Assembly: GCA_030062745.1 (NCBI GenBank)
Contig: CP099848.1
Span: forward strand, 19,827,081 to 19,891,080
Length of the DNA: 64,000 nucleotides
Reading direction: 5' to 3'
DNA from: Capitulum mitella
Taxonomy: Eukaryota; Arthropoda; Thecostraca; Pollicipedomorpha; Pollicipedidae
Each line of letters starts with the position of its first letter. Within the stretch, counting starts at the first letter, position 1. Below, one piece after another: positions 24,501 to 32,738 of the stretch. Under the pieces are notes generated by a model, which ran no database searches, was not told where the DNA came from, and saw nothing but the letters and a program-made list of their open reading frames with translations. The translations under genes were made by a program, and so were the position numbers.

Positions 24501-26628
24501 GTTCGCCTGGATCCCGTCGCCCCCGCAACCTGTTTTTTTCTCAGCTTTTGCCTCAGTTTCAAAACATGGAAACAACCATCAGGTTTTGGAGTGGTTGATC
24601 TTCTGGTGTGTTTGACATTAAGCTTTGAAAACAGACGATCTGTTTTCACTTTCGAACATGCTCTCGCGTCGCATCATGCCACAGACGATTTGCAACCATT
24701 TAACGGGTTAATGAAATATTAGATGTTAGTTGTTAGCCTGAAAATGAAGATTAAGGGGACAAAAACAAGTGAACACAAAAGTATGCTGAAAAATTGCTGA
24801 GAACAAAACAAACAAGATAATTATTAACCAATTCAAACTGTAGGAAATGTGATCAAATCACTGCGACATACTGAGGCGTGTCAAGGAGAACGAAAAGACG
24901 TAGTCACTGACGAGTACCAAAGCTATGAGGAGTCATGCCAAGTACATATCCAAAATGCCATTATTCCCCTTGTGTGGCACACCGGTGCACATGCCCCTAG
25001 CTCTTTTCACCAGCGGTTCTCGCACACAGACGCTGTGTGCGAGAGAAACTCTGTTATGACTTGTGACGGGCCTGTACGTCGGAGTATTTGCGCCCATAAA
25101 TCGCAGAGCGGTGCCGCCGCGGCTCGCTGCGGACTGCCAACACCGCGCCTTCCCGCGCCACCGTGACGCCGCTTACGCGCGGATTACACGACAGCCGCGC
25201 CGAGTTATACAAAGCTGCGCCGGCGGTCCCGTCCGGGGTGACAGTGAGCCGGCGCGACCATTACCGCCGCCAGCCAGCAGCACTAATGTCGGGCGTTCCG
25301 GTCGGCCCGGCGTCACTCTCTCCGCCGCGGCCGGCCGCCGATGGCCGGCCGGACCGGCGCGGGCCCGCCGACCGACGCGGAAACGTCGGCCGGCCGCGGC
25401 AGGCCGACGGCGGGTTTCACAAGACGGAGGTCACGGCGGACGGGAGGGGCTGACGGTGCTTAGGCCCTCGACGTCGGTGAACGTTGGGACGCAACTCACG
25501 GCAACGTCGAACAGAACGTTTGATAGTGCGATGAGGCAGCTGTCTCATCGCACTATCAAAGCCGTCAGCAGCCGATAGCCGATAGCCGAGACAGCCGGGA
25601 CACAGCGCCGCCGAACAAACGAAGCACAGCACCAGCGCACAGCCGAACCGGACAAGACACAGTACCGCTGAACAACTGAAACAGCTGAGTCACAGCTCTG
25701 TCAAGCAACTGAGGAGGCCGAGACACGGCATCAGCGAACGGACAGCTGACACAACCGAGGCAACCGAGGCGCAGCACCACGGAACGAGCCACAATGAGAC
25801 TCGGAGCACCACGCGATGGTGTCCAATAGCAGACATCAACGGAAACCGTGAGTCAAAACGGCGACAGCGGTAAACGGTGACTGAGGGTGCCAATGCCTCC
25901 CTGATTCTCAAAAGGCGAAACCGATATGTATGATGATGCATTCTCTCGAGATATCCCGAAGCAGGAACCCGGCACATGCTAGCAGCACGCAGTTAAGGAT
26001 TTTACCAGTGACGTCACCGGCGGCTGGGACAGCACGGTTGGCAAGCCGCCAGAGAGCAATAGTTCCAGCCGCTGATTTAGCACACAGATGGACCCACAAC
26101 GCTGCAATGCCCGGCGTCGGGCCAGCAAGAGGCATCGGCGCCAAAATATATAGACGTTTCAAAACCGCTTACCTAACATCGGCGTCGGCCCCCGCCCTCG
26201 TTTGTTAGTCTTGCTCCACGCTTTTTGAGGCAATGCTGTGATTGATAGCAAGGAGCACGCCGCAGGGAAACAGCCAGTATCCGCTTTCTAAATGTAAGAT
26301 AAACACATCAGACTTGATGTGTGCTGACATGGGCTTGCCATGCCTTCAAAGCACGGTTTCAGCAGGCGGCAACCTAGGTCAAACGCTTGACACCTTGCTT
26401 GATGGGTGAAGCTCTGTGGTGAAGTGGCATATCTGATGAGGATGCCAACCCACGTGAGCGGGAAGCATCACACCAATGGCCTTCGTCGATACCAGTATCG
26501 AGAAGTGATTAAATAACCATCGGGTCCCGTGGGACGACTGTTTGCACAACAGTTTTCCTTACCTGGTGTCTAGGAAGCGCACTGCAAGCCACTAGCAGAG
26601 CAGAGAAGGACAGCACGGCGGTAAACAT
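446..26628 (-). CDS. Secreted M12B (reprolysin/ADAM-like) metalloproteinase, 5' part, 11 coding exons
   Basis: Coding exons in order of transcription: 26563-26628, 21877-21940, 17664-17734, 16483-16617, 13982-14077, 9614-9760, 8997-9285, 5578-5692, 4851-4980, 3284-3426, 446-501. Together they give 1312 nt (437 codons plus 1 nt), and the phase fits at every junction. Residues 1-22 are a signal peptide and about 23-308 a prodomain (motifs VTLDAFGERYDLNLEKNEGL and DGTIGTTLVIRPL). A furin-type RRRR site ends at 308, and the catalytic domain starts at YPEVLIIIDYDGF (315 on) and includes NGVDLRY and DSAAALTAMGKYLF. This is the layout of arthropod secreted M12B zinc peptidases. The HExxH exon must lie left of the window, so activity cannot be judged here. 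Relatives often carry automatic names such as 'venom metalloproteinase', but nothing here points to venom. Family recognition is from memory of the motifs; the exon structure is read from the sequence. Confidence 0.9.
502..3283 (-). other. Intron, GC-rich, no coding content seen
   Basis: GC-rich blocks at about 540-900 and 1500-2600 carry long incidental open frames on both strands, none recognisable. A perfect TGACGTCA sits at 1667-1674. From 2980 to 3240 the DNA is AT-richer and plain. Confidence 0.6.
3284..3426 (-). CDS. Metalloproteinase exon: catalytic domain (aa 372-418)
   Basis: The 143 nt encode GADATPYLEENKVTRDSIDS, then AAALTAMGKYLFEERRLPTY and DIAMAIT(K). The acceptor CCGGCCGGCAG has no pyrimidine tract; a short tandem repeat just upstream supplies several CTGAC branch-point-like words instead. 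The donor is GAA/GTAAGC, leaving two bases that the next exon completes as Lys. Confidence 0.92.
3427..4850 (-). other. Intron with pre-acceptor tandem repeat and GC island
   Basis: At 3446-3487 the minus strand reads a roughly 10-bp repeat built on CTGACCTGAT, directly upstream of the acceptor at 3426. A strongly GC-rich island at 3720-4090 includes TGACGTCA at 3988-3995. From 4100 to 4850 nothing is identified. Confidence 0.6.
4851..4980 (-). CDS. Metalloproteinase exon: catalytic domain (aa 328-371)
   Basis: The 130 nt encode LHDQDNNKIKKYFTSFMNGV, then DLRYKQLRNPEIKVNIAGMI and ISR. The 'F.NGVDLRY' and 'I.IAG.IISR' motifs are classical for this peptidase family. The acceptor is GTGTGTTGCAG and the donor AGG/GTGAGT, in phase 0. 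Confidence 0.93.
4981..5577 (-). other. Intron, no notable content
   Basis: Mixed-composition intron of 597 bp between two catalytic-domain exons. No repeats or other features were seen. Confidence 0.6.
5578..5692 (-). CDS. Metalloproteinase exon: furin site and start of catalytic domain (aa 290-327)
   Basis: The 115 nt encode LMELDALPTAARRSRRRRSA and then PSVIYPEVLIIIDYDGF. The RRSRRRR/S motif at 302-309 is a furin-type propeptide cleavage site, and YPEV.I.IDYDG is the first strand of M12B catalytic domains. The acceptor is GCCGTCGACAG and the donor CCT/GTGAGT, leaving two bases. Confidence 0.92.
5693..6312 (-). other. Intron start; dinucleotide run
   Basis: A short alternating (AC)n(GC)n purine-pyrimidine run lies at 5755-5780, which could adopt Z-DNA. 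Nothing else is seen up to the minisatellite. Confidence 0.5.
6313..7277. repeat. GGTCACCACGGTCCGG minisatellite with higher-order 270-bp unit
   Basis: Nearly 1 kb of a 26-28-bp unit of the form GGGGAGGGTCACCACGGTCC with variable GGTCCGGTCC spacers. Variants (CACCATGG, CACTACGG, CAGTCCTGTCTGGGAAGG) recur in the same order. The block starting at 6531 is repeated from 6801, a 270-bp higher-order unit, nearly identical over its length. It lies in the 3.3-kb intron between the exons at 5578-5692 and 8997-9285. The long open frames through it on both strands are by-products of the repeat. Confidence 0.9.
7278..8996 (-). other. Intron: short duplication, GC island with two CREs
   Basis: A 27-bp sequence (TAATGTGTTTTCTCGAGACT...) is repeated with a 35-bp period at 7668-7694 and 7703-7729. 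A CpG-rich island at 8110-8560 carries two perfect TGACGTCA sites (8156-8163 and 8173-8180). The rest is plain. Confidence 0.6.
8997..9285 (-). CDS. Metalloproteinase exon: C-terminal prodomain (aa 194-289)
   Basis: This 289-nt exon starts QPNIGVESIVAHMGRVEARF and ends near RSAPVVKSDYG. It contains a very basic stretch (RRVRRRVHKR) that could be a secondary processing site. The acceptor is CCGATCAAAG (weak pyrimidine tract) and the donor TTACG/GTACGC. It enters in phase 0 and leaves in phase 1, completed by GT of the next exon as Gly. Confidence 0.85.
9466..9640 (-). repeat. 37-bp tandem repeat spanning an exon end and its splice donor
   Basis: At least four units with an exact 37-bp period share the core GAGAACCTCCAGGACGAG. 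In each, the exon-like core is followed by a GT at the same place: boundaries at 9614 (GTGGGT, the used donor), 9577 (GTGAGC), 9540 (GTGAGC) and 9503 (GTGAAC). A fifth, degraded unit lies near 9466. The first unit is coding (tail of the exon at 9614-9760); the others lie in the 328-bp intron. Confidence 0.85.
9614..9760 (-). CDS. Metalloproteinase exon: prodomain with acidic tail (aa 145-193)
   Basis: The 147 nt encode 49 residues: DGTIGTTLVIRPLPSSARSQ, then an acidic tail ending DEEENLQDE. The acceptor is CTCTCTCGACAG; an alternative acceptor about 27 nt upstream (GATGAAACAG) would add nine residues in frame. The donor is GAG/GTGGGT. The last part of the exon and its donor form one unit of a 37-bp tandem repeat that continues into the intron. 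Only the first donor keeps the reading frame. Confidence 0.87.
9761..12238 (-). other. Intron: long GC island, then AT-rich
   Basis: The segment at 9830-11750 is very CpG-rich with long incidental open frames on both strands (one of 373 codons on the plus strand crosses the antisense of a real exon). A TGACGTCA lies at 10155-10162. From 11800 to 12238 the DNA is plain. Confidence 0.5.
12239..12510. repeat. 32-bp minisatellite (GGCAGACGGCGCGGCAGACT)
   Basis: About 8.5 units of 32 bp, each with a GCGGCAGACGGCGCGGCAGA core followed by CTGCGCGACAGG; the last units are almost identical and the first ones diverged. Because 32 is not a multiple of 3, all frames cycle and stay open, giving spurious Arg/Ala-rich ORFs. 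It is intronic in the metalloproteinase gene. Confidence 0.88.
12511..13981 (-). other. Intron: GC island, otherwise plain
   Basis: GC-rich island at 13130-13430; AT-richer DNA from 13500 to 13900. No other feature was seen. Confidence 0.5.
13982..14077 (-). CDS. Metalloproteinase exon: prodomain (aa 113-144)
   Basis: The 96 nt encode 32 residues including AALLIHHDQDNDALLL. The acceptor is GTGCCCTCAG and the donor CTG/GTGAGT, with phase 0 at both ends. It joins the next exon so that ...DALLL runs into DGTIGTT..., the expected beta-strand pair of the prodomain. Confidence 0.88.
14078..16482 (-). other. Intron: two GC islands and a poly-C run
   Basis: GC islands at 14110-14440 and 14960-15340, with a C12 run at about 14920. 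The segment 15400-16250 is AT-richer and shows nothing. Confidence 0.5.
16483..16617 (-). CDS. Metalloproteinase exon: prodomain core (aa 68-112)
   Basis: The 135 nt encode 45 residues starting VTLDAFGERYDLNLEKNEGL and continuing MADQFDIFYADPAEDG. The acceptor is TTGCTGTTTCAG and the donor GAG/GTGAGA; phase is 0 at both ends. The 'DAFG..Y.L.L..NEGLM' block is the most recognisable prodomain signature of this family. Confidence 0.92.
16618..17663 (-). other. Intron, AT-rich, nothing seen
   Basis: About 1 kb of AT-rich intron without recognisable repeats or genes. Confidence 0.5.
17664..17734 (-). CDS. Metalloproteinase exon: prodomain (aa 44-67)
   Basis: This 71-nt exon encodes VPEYQLVNVRSRTRRDAAGG followed by IKKQ. 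The acceptor is CTTTTTCAG and the donor CAG/GTAAGT, leaving phase 0. The PEY...V.VR..TRRD pattern is typical of prodomains in arthropod M12B enzymes. A CRE-like TGACGTCA lies just inside the downstream intron (17646-17653). Confidence 0.85.
17735..21876 (-). other. Intron: GC island, GT microsatellite, retroposed fragment
   Basis: The segment 17740-19900 is AT-rich and plain apart from the insertion at 18690-18781. A GC-rich island with G runs lies at 19980-20400, and a (GT)n run at about 21471-21490. A moderately GC-rich block lies at 21020-21340. Confidence 0.5.
18690..18781. mobile_element. Short retroposed fragment with 15-bp target-site duplication
   Basis: An exact 15-bp direct repeat, ATCCGTCGTGAGTCG, lies at 18690-18704 and 18767-18781 and encloses 62 bp. 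The insert begins with a GTTGGTTATTG repeat and ends GGTCATTCGGCGCCC. A perfect duplication of this length around a short insert is the mark of target-primed retroposition. The insert is probably the truncated 3' end of a SINE or LINE. It is intronic in the metalloproteinase gene. Confidence 0.7.
21877..21940 (-). CDS. Metalloproteinase exon: N-terminal prodomain (aa 23-43)
   Basis: This 64-nt exon encodes IHLALSDSEIRSVFDAETHS. The acceptor is TTTGTTGCAG and the donor CAG/GTAAGT. It enters in phase 0 and leaves one base, which the next exon (TA...) completes as Val. It is too short for ordinary ORF searches and is accepted because both splice sites are strong and both phases fit. Confidence 0.82.
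22690..22820 (+). mobile_element. tRNA-derived SINE, copy 1
   Basis: The 5' part resembles a tRNA: an A-box-like TCTAGTTGGCAGAGCGC and a B-box-like GGGTTTGAATCGACC. The tRNA-unrelated part follows: GGCGCTCGATATTTGGCCCA and CGGGCCAGCTGGCAGC. The same body follows a tRNA-like head at 56290-56425 on the other strand, which shows a dispersed family. Cloverleaf pairing is degraded, so this is not a working tRNA gene. It is intronic, antisense to the metalloproteinase. Confidence 0.62.
25519..25560. repeat. 42-bp near-perfect palindrome
   Basis: TTTGATAGTGCGATGAG (25519-25535) is followed 8 bp later by its exact reverse complement (25544-25560). The central 8 bp, GCAGCTGT, contain the palindrome CAGCTG, so only one base pair of the whole 42 bp fails to match. 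It could extrude as a cruciform or act as a dimer-binding site. Confidence 0.9.
26563..26628 (-). CDS. Metalloproteinase exon: start codon and signal peptide (aa 1-22)
   Basis: It encodes 22 residues beginning MFTAVLSFSALLVACS: a hydrophobic core, then small residues, typical of a secretory signal peptide with cleavage likely after the AC/SA region. The exon ends CAG/GTAAGG in phase 0. The start is chosen because this is the only ATG giving a signal peptide in frame with the downstream exons, and it has a good context. Confidence 0.88.
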
Positions 26629-26666
26629 TTTGAAACGGCGGCTGTTGTGTGGGAACCGGCCCTTAG
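26629..26666 (-). other. 5' UTR part of exon 2
   Basis: A pyrimidine-rich acceptor (CTCTTTTTCAG) ends just above 26666. The 38 nt that follow lead to the ATG at 26628, with the context TTTCAAAATG. An acceptor before the start codon shows that at least one non-coding exon lies upstream. Confidence 0.7.
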
Positions 26667-29600
26667 CTGAAAAAGAGATCACAACGGTCACCGCGTGACA
26701 AGTGACGGTACGTGACGGCTCTGAAAATCATGCTAAGGTAAGACTCTTTAAGGTTAACGACGAGGTCAAGTAGTTTCCCAAAAGCCAAAGTGTTCTGCAG
26801 TAATTCATTATGAAATTGCATGATAAGACTGGTCTGACGAGCGGTATTGCTTCCATCAACTGATCTGATCTGCGGAGTTAATCATCGTGCAGTTCTGTGG
26901 ACCAGCAAATGCTAGCGATGTAGGGAAGTATGTCGAAGCGAGTTTAGCAATAGTTTGTGAAGAGAAATATTTTTGCGGGTTAATATGCGTTGTCGATGTT
27001 TTGTACTGAGCAGCGCACAAACGGTGAATCCGTTGGCATTTCTCGCCCTACCCCAGTACCATGAGAACCCGCATGGGTGACCAGCTACACACCACACATA
27101 CATCGCTGTGATCTCTTCCCCTCCCCTGAGTCCCGATGCATCCTGAAGCCGGCGGCGGGCAGGTACAGGCCTCGTGAGGGAGGTGTCTGGACCGCGGCGG
27201 CCACCGCCCCTGTCTGGATCCGCCGGCTCTTCTGCTGTCGCCTCGAAGGCCGCCGACGCCGCCCCGTGGCGCCGCCTTGACCGAGATCGCTACCTTAAAT
27301 TAGGATCAAAGTGGCCGCCGTCGGCCGTCCGAAGAGCTCCGAGCTCGAGGAAGTGGTCTGCAGGCCGGATCGCCGACTCGTCCGCTGTCATCTGATGTCA
27401 AGACTGGCTTGTTGATCTGGTATGTGAGGTTTTCCGTTCTGCTACCGGCGACATATCTACTTTGCAATTTGCAAGCTCGTGTGCGTTTTACGTTCTGTCT
27501 ATCTTTCAGAGTGCAGATGTCTAGTATGACGACGCTCATTCTTCGTCGATTCACGACTGGATCTGCTCCGCAAATCATTTCGCCACTCTGGTCGGCGAGA
27601 AAACCAGTCGTTCCCTCCCGTCCTCCGTCTTGATTAGTCGGCTGCTCCACCTGAAGGCTGCTCTGTCCCAGCTGCTCCGCTCCACGGCCGAGCCCCAGGC
27701 CGTGCCCCTGAGAGCGGCTCCGTTCTGCGAACTGCTCCGCCCCGGCCTGCGGCGACCGGTGGCAGACGCCGGCCGCCGCCCTCCCTCCCTGCTCCCCGGG
27801 GGACCGCCCGGCCGGCCGGCCCCGCCGCGGGAGGCGCCCGCCCGTCTGGGAGGACGCGCCGCCCGGAAGGAAGTGCCGGCCGGCGATGAATGAGGTTAGT
27901 CGGCCCGGCAACAGACCGGCCCTCTGCCGGCGCCGGCGGCGGCCGCCGGCCGGTGCCGGGGCCTCTCGCTGCCACCCGCCGACAGGTGGGGTCCTGTCTG
28001 GCCGGACCGGTGGCCGGTAACGGTCCACAATATCATGCCGAGAGATTACGGTATCCAGTGTCTCGTTCATGAGGAAATCGGTCGTCGGAAGGCGCTACCG
28101 CGCCACCGTGGGAAATGGCCTCTAGAAATGGCACTGCTTCCGCCTCTGTATTTAGCATAAACTCGCTTCCGTTAACTTCATGTCTGAAGAATTTTCTTCA
28201 GAAAGTTAATTGCATGTCTGAAGTATTGTCTTCCGAGGACTGCAGCTGGTCTGACGAATTCTTTTTTCCTGTGTTCACTCGTACAGCTCACGGCATGCAT
28301 TTGCTACACACCGAAATCTAAGGACACGAACACAGGGAGTGTCCCGGGGTCGTAACTATTTACATACTGCCTCGTCAGACAGCCTGGAAGGTCACATGCC
28401 TGCCCTGTAGCTCATTGAAGGGTCTGTCTCGAAGGGTCTGTCTCGGAGTCATGCCCCCCTCGACGACCTGAAAGGCGCAAGTGTGGTGTGGCTGACTCGA
28501 CTGCCCGGGAAAAAAACATTTCAACTGTCCCAAGGCTACAACCAACTTGAGTAGGATGGCCACGCAAGCGACCTCAGCGGTTTCACCCGTCGCCGGAAAT
28601 TAACGAGTCGGTTTCCGGCGCGCGGTGCCCGCCTGGGCTTGGCTGGCCGACGACCGGCGGCGGCCGACAGCGAATAAATGAGCCCGCCGTCAGCGGGCGG
28701 CGCCGAGCCCGGCAGAGCCCATCTGTCAGGGACCGGCGGTGCCCGTTTCCGGGGCAGGGCCGGGCCGTGACCCCGGCCCGAACACCCGCCGCGGAGCTTC
28801 CACACCCGCCGGAGCGGCGCATATCATTAGCCGCGCGCCGCTAATTAATTGTCGGAATCCGATCGGAGCTGCTGGCTGGTGCTAATTCTGGCTCCTCGGA
28901 GTGGAAGCGCGCCGATAAAAAAGCCTCGAGTTGGTGTCTGATGGATGGGAGGGGAGATTCTTTACCATCCGGTTGGCGCGATGGCCATGTCGAATAGCGT
29001 CTTCAGCTATGGAACATTAATCATTCATTTACTAATGAAAACCACCTGTTTGAGCCACCTGCGAGAACGGTAGAAGGTGCGGCCCCGGCGGACAGGCGCA
29101 ATGCAATTAACGGCTGGACATGATTCATCGGAACAGAAAAGGTGTGCCTCCGCTTTATTACCGTCGTAAAAAGCTGACGTAACTTCAGAGAAAAACAGGA
29201 CCGAGGGACTCTGTGCTTAGTTTAAGTGTTAGGTAAACTGTCCCAAATACGCAACCAGCGCGGAAGACATCAATTATCACGGCCTAAACGCATTCTGAGA
29301 CAATCCAGGAAAAATGACAGAATTACGTAAGAAATACTGTCAGGTATGTAAAAATCAGGCATTGTCTTTTGGTCTTTAAATGAGTTGATCAGGACAGTCT
29401 TTCGTAAAGAGAACCTTCATATAAACTAAACTCATGTGTTCTTGTGCATGAGCAGTAAAGTCATCGTTTATATCAAGCTAGCCGCGGCAAGCCAGAAAGA
29501 CAAGTCGATTTTTCTCTTTTTGTTTAGTCGTGCAAAGGTGAATTGATGGTGACAATAAAAGGACAATATTGACTCCAACAACCTTCGCCACGTCACCGCA

Positions 29601-32503
29601 AGGTTCTATAGGTGGAGGCTGTCGATACCCATCTTTGCAAAGGAATATGTCTGGTTTTTATTATCCCATCTGCATATATGTAATGTCACACAACGCGAAT
29701 TGAAGAATTTACCGTCCAAGGCGAGCAGGAAGTGGGTCTAACTGCGCACCTATGCAATTCAAACACCAGTTTTAGAATACGAAGCCACATGTAACTAGGC
29801 TAAGGCTGCCATCGCGGGAGCATTACAGCGAACCACTCGACAGCTGACCTGCAGCGCCGGAGACTGCAAAGCCAGACAGGAAGCCACCCAGAGACCCGAG
29901 TCGGGGCTCAGAAAGTAACACCAAATAGATGGCTGTCCGCCGCCCAATGCCGAGAGCTGATTTGCAGTTTTGCACGACCACGTTTGCGGACTAACCCCGG
30001 CCTTGGAAATGATTGAGTTCATGTTGGCTGCTCGGACAATGAATTGCAGGTGAGAAGCATGAATCAGACGCAAAGGAAAACTTAGAATGCTGTGACTGCT
30101 CAGCGCAACGTGCCGTTCCAATACCGTCTATCCTCCTGTATGTACAAAAAGGACAGCTTAAATAGTATGTTGTTGGCCATCGAAAGCCCGTAAGGAAAAG
30201 CCAAGGGAAAACTGATGTGTCCTTTTTTAGCGAAACTGAGAAGAATCCAGTGGGGTCTTTTATTAGGTAACTCAGGAGCCAACCACATCTTTAATGCCCG
30301 AATCTGTCGCATCAAAAGCCACAGCAAGCCATCCATTGTACAATCGGTCTTGTTACACGGATATAGCCACCCTATTACTCCCACCTATTTTTCTACAGAG
30401 TATAATACCTAACAGCCGCCAGTCTATCACGATTACTAGTTTTGCTTGCTGATTTCCAGATTGTAAGTGTTATCACTTTTCGTTGGATTATCGGCTCATA
30501 ATCTTACTAAAACAGGACCCGACAGGCACTTGTCACCTATCAGCCAAGAAATTCATATGGTGTTTTTCAGACACAATAGGCAGTTAAGCGCCAGTTCGGG
30601 GCCTTTCAATTAGGTTTACTGATGGAAAAGTTATTAAATACAGTGCAGAACACGACCAACAGACTGAGAGCCAGCTATACAGAACGTTAAGCTTCTTAAA
30701 GACTACAAAGAAAATTTCGGTGAATTTTGAATTGTGTTGGATTTACTTGTTACCTGTCTCTTAAGTTACTTTGGAAAGCGCGAAAGTAACTTGCGAGTGA
30801 TTATAACAACCAAAAAAACTGGTTGTGAGACGGAAACGCAGCGGGCACGTGCGCCGAAAATCCGGCGTCTGTCCGTGTAGCGTTCGCCTTGGCGTGCGTA
30901 GCGGCTCGGTTCCATAAGTGTCCCCCCCCCCCCACAGGCGGGATCTGCAAAGGTAGCTGTCGGGTAGCTGAGTCTGAACCGTCGCTATGGTGATAGTTTT
31001 TCGGGCTTTACATTGGTAAAGACTATGCGTATATTTTCGTCGTGGATACTAAATAACTGACTGGCTTCAAGCAACAGGGTTGGTACAGCAGGCTAACTAA
31101 ACGCGAAAATCATGAAATCACATGACAGACCCTAAATCTAAGAACCACCACGCATTGATATTCACGTATGCATTCGACATTTGGGACTTCTCTCGCATTT
31201 ATAGCATTTCGGGCTTTGCAATGACCTCCAAACCAGACGACAGATTTATCTTTTCCTTTTGGATGATCGTACGGGGAAGATGAAAGGTGTCGCAACTTCT
31301 GCTGGATCTCAAGCGCCGTGCGATAAATCACGTCCCGAGGCGAAAGTCGGAGCCGCCAAGCCATGGGTCGGGGACACTGCGACGGATCAGCGCAGACGGC
31401 AATCGCTGAGGGCCGACTGAGCCGCCGGACACGGCCGAACGGAGCTGCCGCTCGACTGTGCAGGAGGGAGACCGCCCAGGTCCTCGACGGCGGAGTGGGA
31501 GGCCGCGCGGCCGCGTGACGTGACGTGACCTTCCACTCCACTGCAGGGCTCGACAGATCAGACCCGAGTCCGTGCAGGGTTCATTGTCCCGCTGCATGGC
31601 CTGCACCTTTAACGGAAAGCCCGCGCACGACAGACCAGCGGCAGACCCTGTCCGTGAGAGCCCATCGTGGAAACAGCCCACGCCGAGCTCCGACCGCCGG
31701 CAGCAGCCACTGAGGCAGCAGAGGCACTGGCCGCCCGGACCGGCGGCCGACGCTCTGCCGGTGTACGCTGCAGCGTCACCGGGAGACTGCAGACCGGCAC
31801 AAAAACCTGCCTCGCGCGCCGACCCGTTGCGTCCCGGTCCGCTTGGCGGAGGCGCGGTCGCCAGCGATGAGCGCCGGCTCGCATTGGGTAAGGCCGGCCG
31901 GGCAGCGAAGAGGCGGGTTACGCCACGGCCGGCATGAGCGTCGGCCGGCGCCGCCGTCCGTCGCTCCGTTCACTCACGGCCGACTCGGCGGAGCGCGCCG
32001 ACGCGCCGTCCGCTCCGGCGACCACACGCGCTAACGACGCCCCGACGGCCGTGTCGAAACAACAGCGGCCGACGGTTCCCGCGCCCGAGGTCGCGGCCCC
32101 CCGGCGCGTGCAGCGCGCTCCAACTTGCCTTATCACTGAACGGGACAGCCTAAAAACAGTCCGGCCTGCATGAAAACAGCCGCTCATGGGGCGCAGTAAT
32201 CAGGTGGTCGAGACGGAGGCCAGGCCAACTTCGATAATGAAAAATGCATGTGGGGACGAGACTGTAGTGATGAATAACAGAACTGGCTGAGACCGAGGTG
32301 GTCACCAGCCCACATTTCCCATAAACCGGCCTTCGCTTATCGTAGGCCACGCCGTGCAATCGACGTCATGGTTGTAAGTCCAGGCCTGGTGGCATTCCAC
32401 AGATATCAAACAGCTAAATCTCGCAAAAACCCCACAGCCCCAGTCGCAGCTGCGGCCGGACTCAGACCAGCGCCCCGCCGCACCACCGAGTTCCAGCACT
32501 CAC
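26667..32503 (-). other. Predicted first intron (5.8 kb), no genes seen
   Basis: GC islands lie at 27130-28010, 28590-28850 and 31300-32150. A poly-C run lies near 30925-30935. The rest is AT-rich. Moderate open frames (for example minus 27306-28070 and minus 29795-30121) resemble nothing and lie in GC-rich or plain DNA. Confidence 0.45.
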
Positions 32504-32598
32504 CACCAGCCGTCGGAATCCGAGCGCGCGCCTGCAGCACCGAAGACCGCACGCCGAGAGACCAGCTCCGGCGGCGCACAACTCACTGGGTGCCAACT
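32504..32598 (-). other. Predicted non-coding exon 1 (5' UTR) of the metalloproteinase gene
   Basis: It runs from the predicted initiator A at 32598 to a strong donor (GGTG/GTGAGT, GT at 32503-32502). No ATG-led frame of note occurs in it. It would splice to the acceptor at 26666, across a 5.8-kb intron. This is prediction only, with no transcript data. Confidence 0.5.
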
Positions 32599-32645
32599 GG
32601 CGGAGCGGCCGCGGCGGGTATACTTATAGGGTCGGCCTGACGTCA
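32599..32645 (-). promoter_or_regulatory. Predicted core promoter: TATA box, initiator, CRE
   Basis: On the minus strand a TATAAGTA box lies at 32628-32621. Exactly 30 bp from its first T is a CCAGTT initiator whose A is at 32598, close to the arthropod TCAGT-type initiator. Ten bases upstream of the TATA box is a perfect palindromic cAMP-response element, TGACGTCA (32638-32645). A GT donor follows 95 bp after the predicted start, so this is the natural promoter for the metalloproteinase, whose start-codon exon has an acceptor for a further upstream exon. The link to that gene is inferred; a closer undetected promoter is possible. Confidence 0.6.
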
Positions 32646-32671
32646 CCGGCGGCGTTGACCTTGGCGGAGCG

Positions 32672-32703
32672 GCCCGGCCGGCCGGCCGGCCGGCTGGCGG
32701 TCG

Positions 32704-32735
<32 letters not shown>

Positions 32736-32738
32736 CAG
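32672..32738. repeat. (GGCC)n and (GCC)n microsatellites
   Basis: (GGCC) repeats at about 32672-32696 are followed by about ten GCC units at 32705-32736. They lie immediately upstream of the predicted promoter and CRE, inside the same CpG island. Confidence 0.85.

Larger units (their letters stand above)
21941..26562 (-). other. Intron: SINE, pentanucleotide repeat, GC islands, palindrome
   Basis: GC islands lie at 23150-23460 and 25100-25440. (CATAG)4 lies at 24221-24240, a 42-bp palindrome at 25519-25560, and a perfect TGACGTCA at 26009-26016. Between 25560 and 25800 short AGC/ACAGC-rich words recur. No additional exon is required, since phases match directly across this intron. Confidence 0.5.

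Noticed and set aside
26150..26210. Extra coding exon on the minus strand (good donor TTAG/GTAAGC)
   Set aside because: Phases join directly between the exons at 26563 and 21940, and no convincing acceptor or homologous peptide was found.
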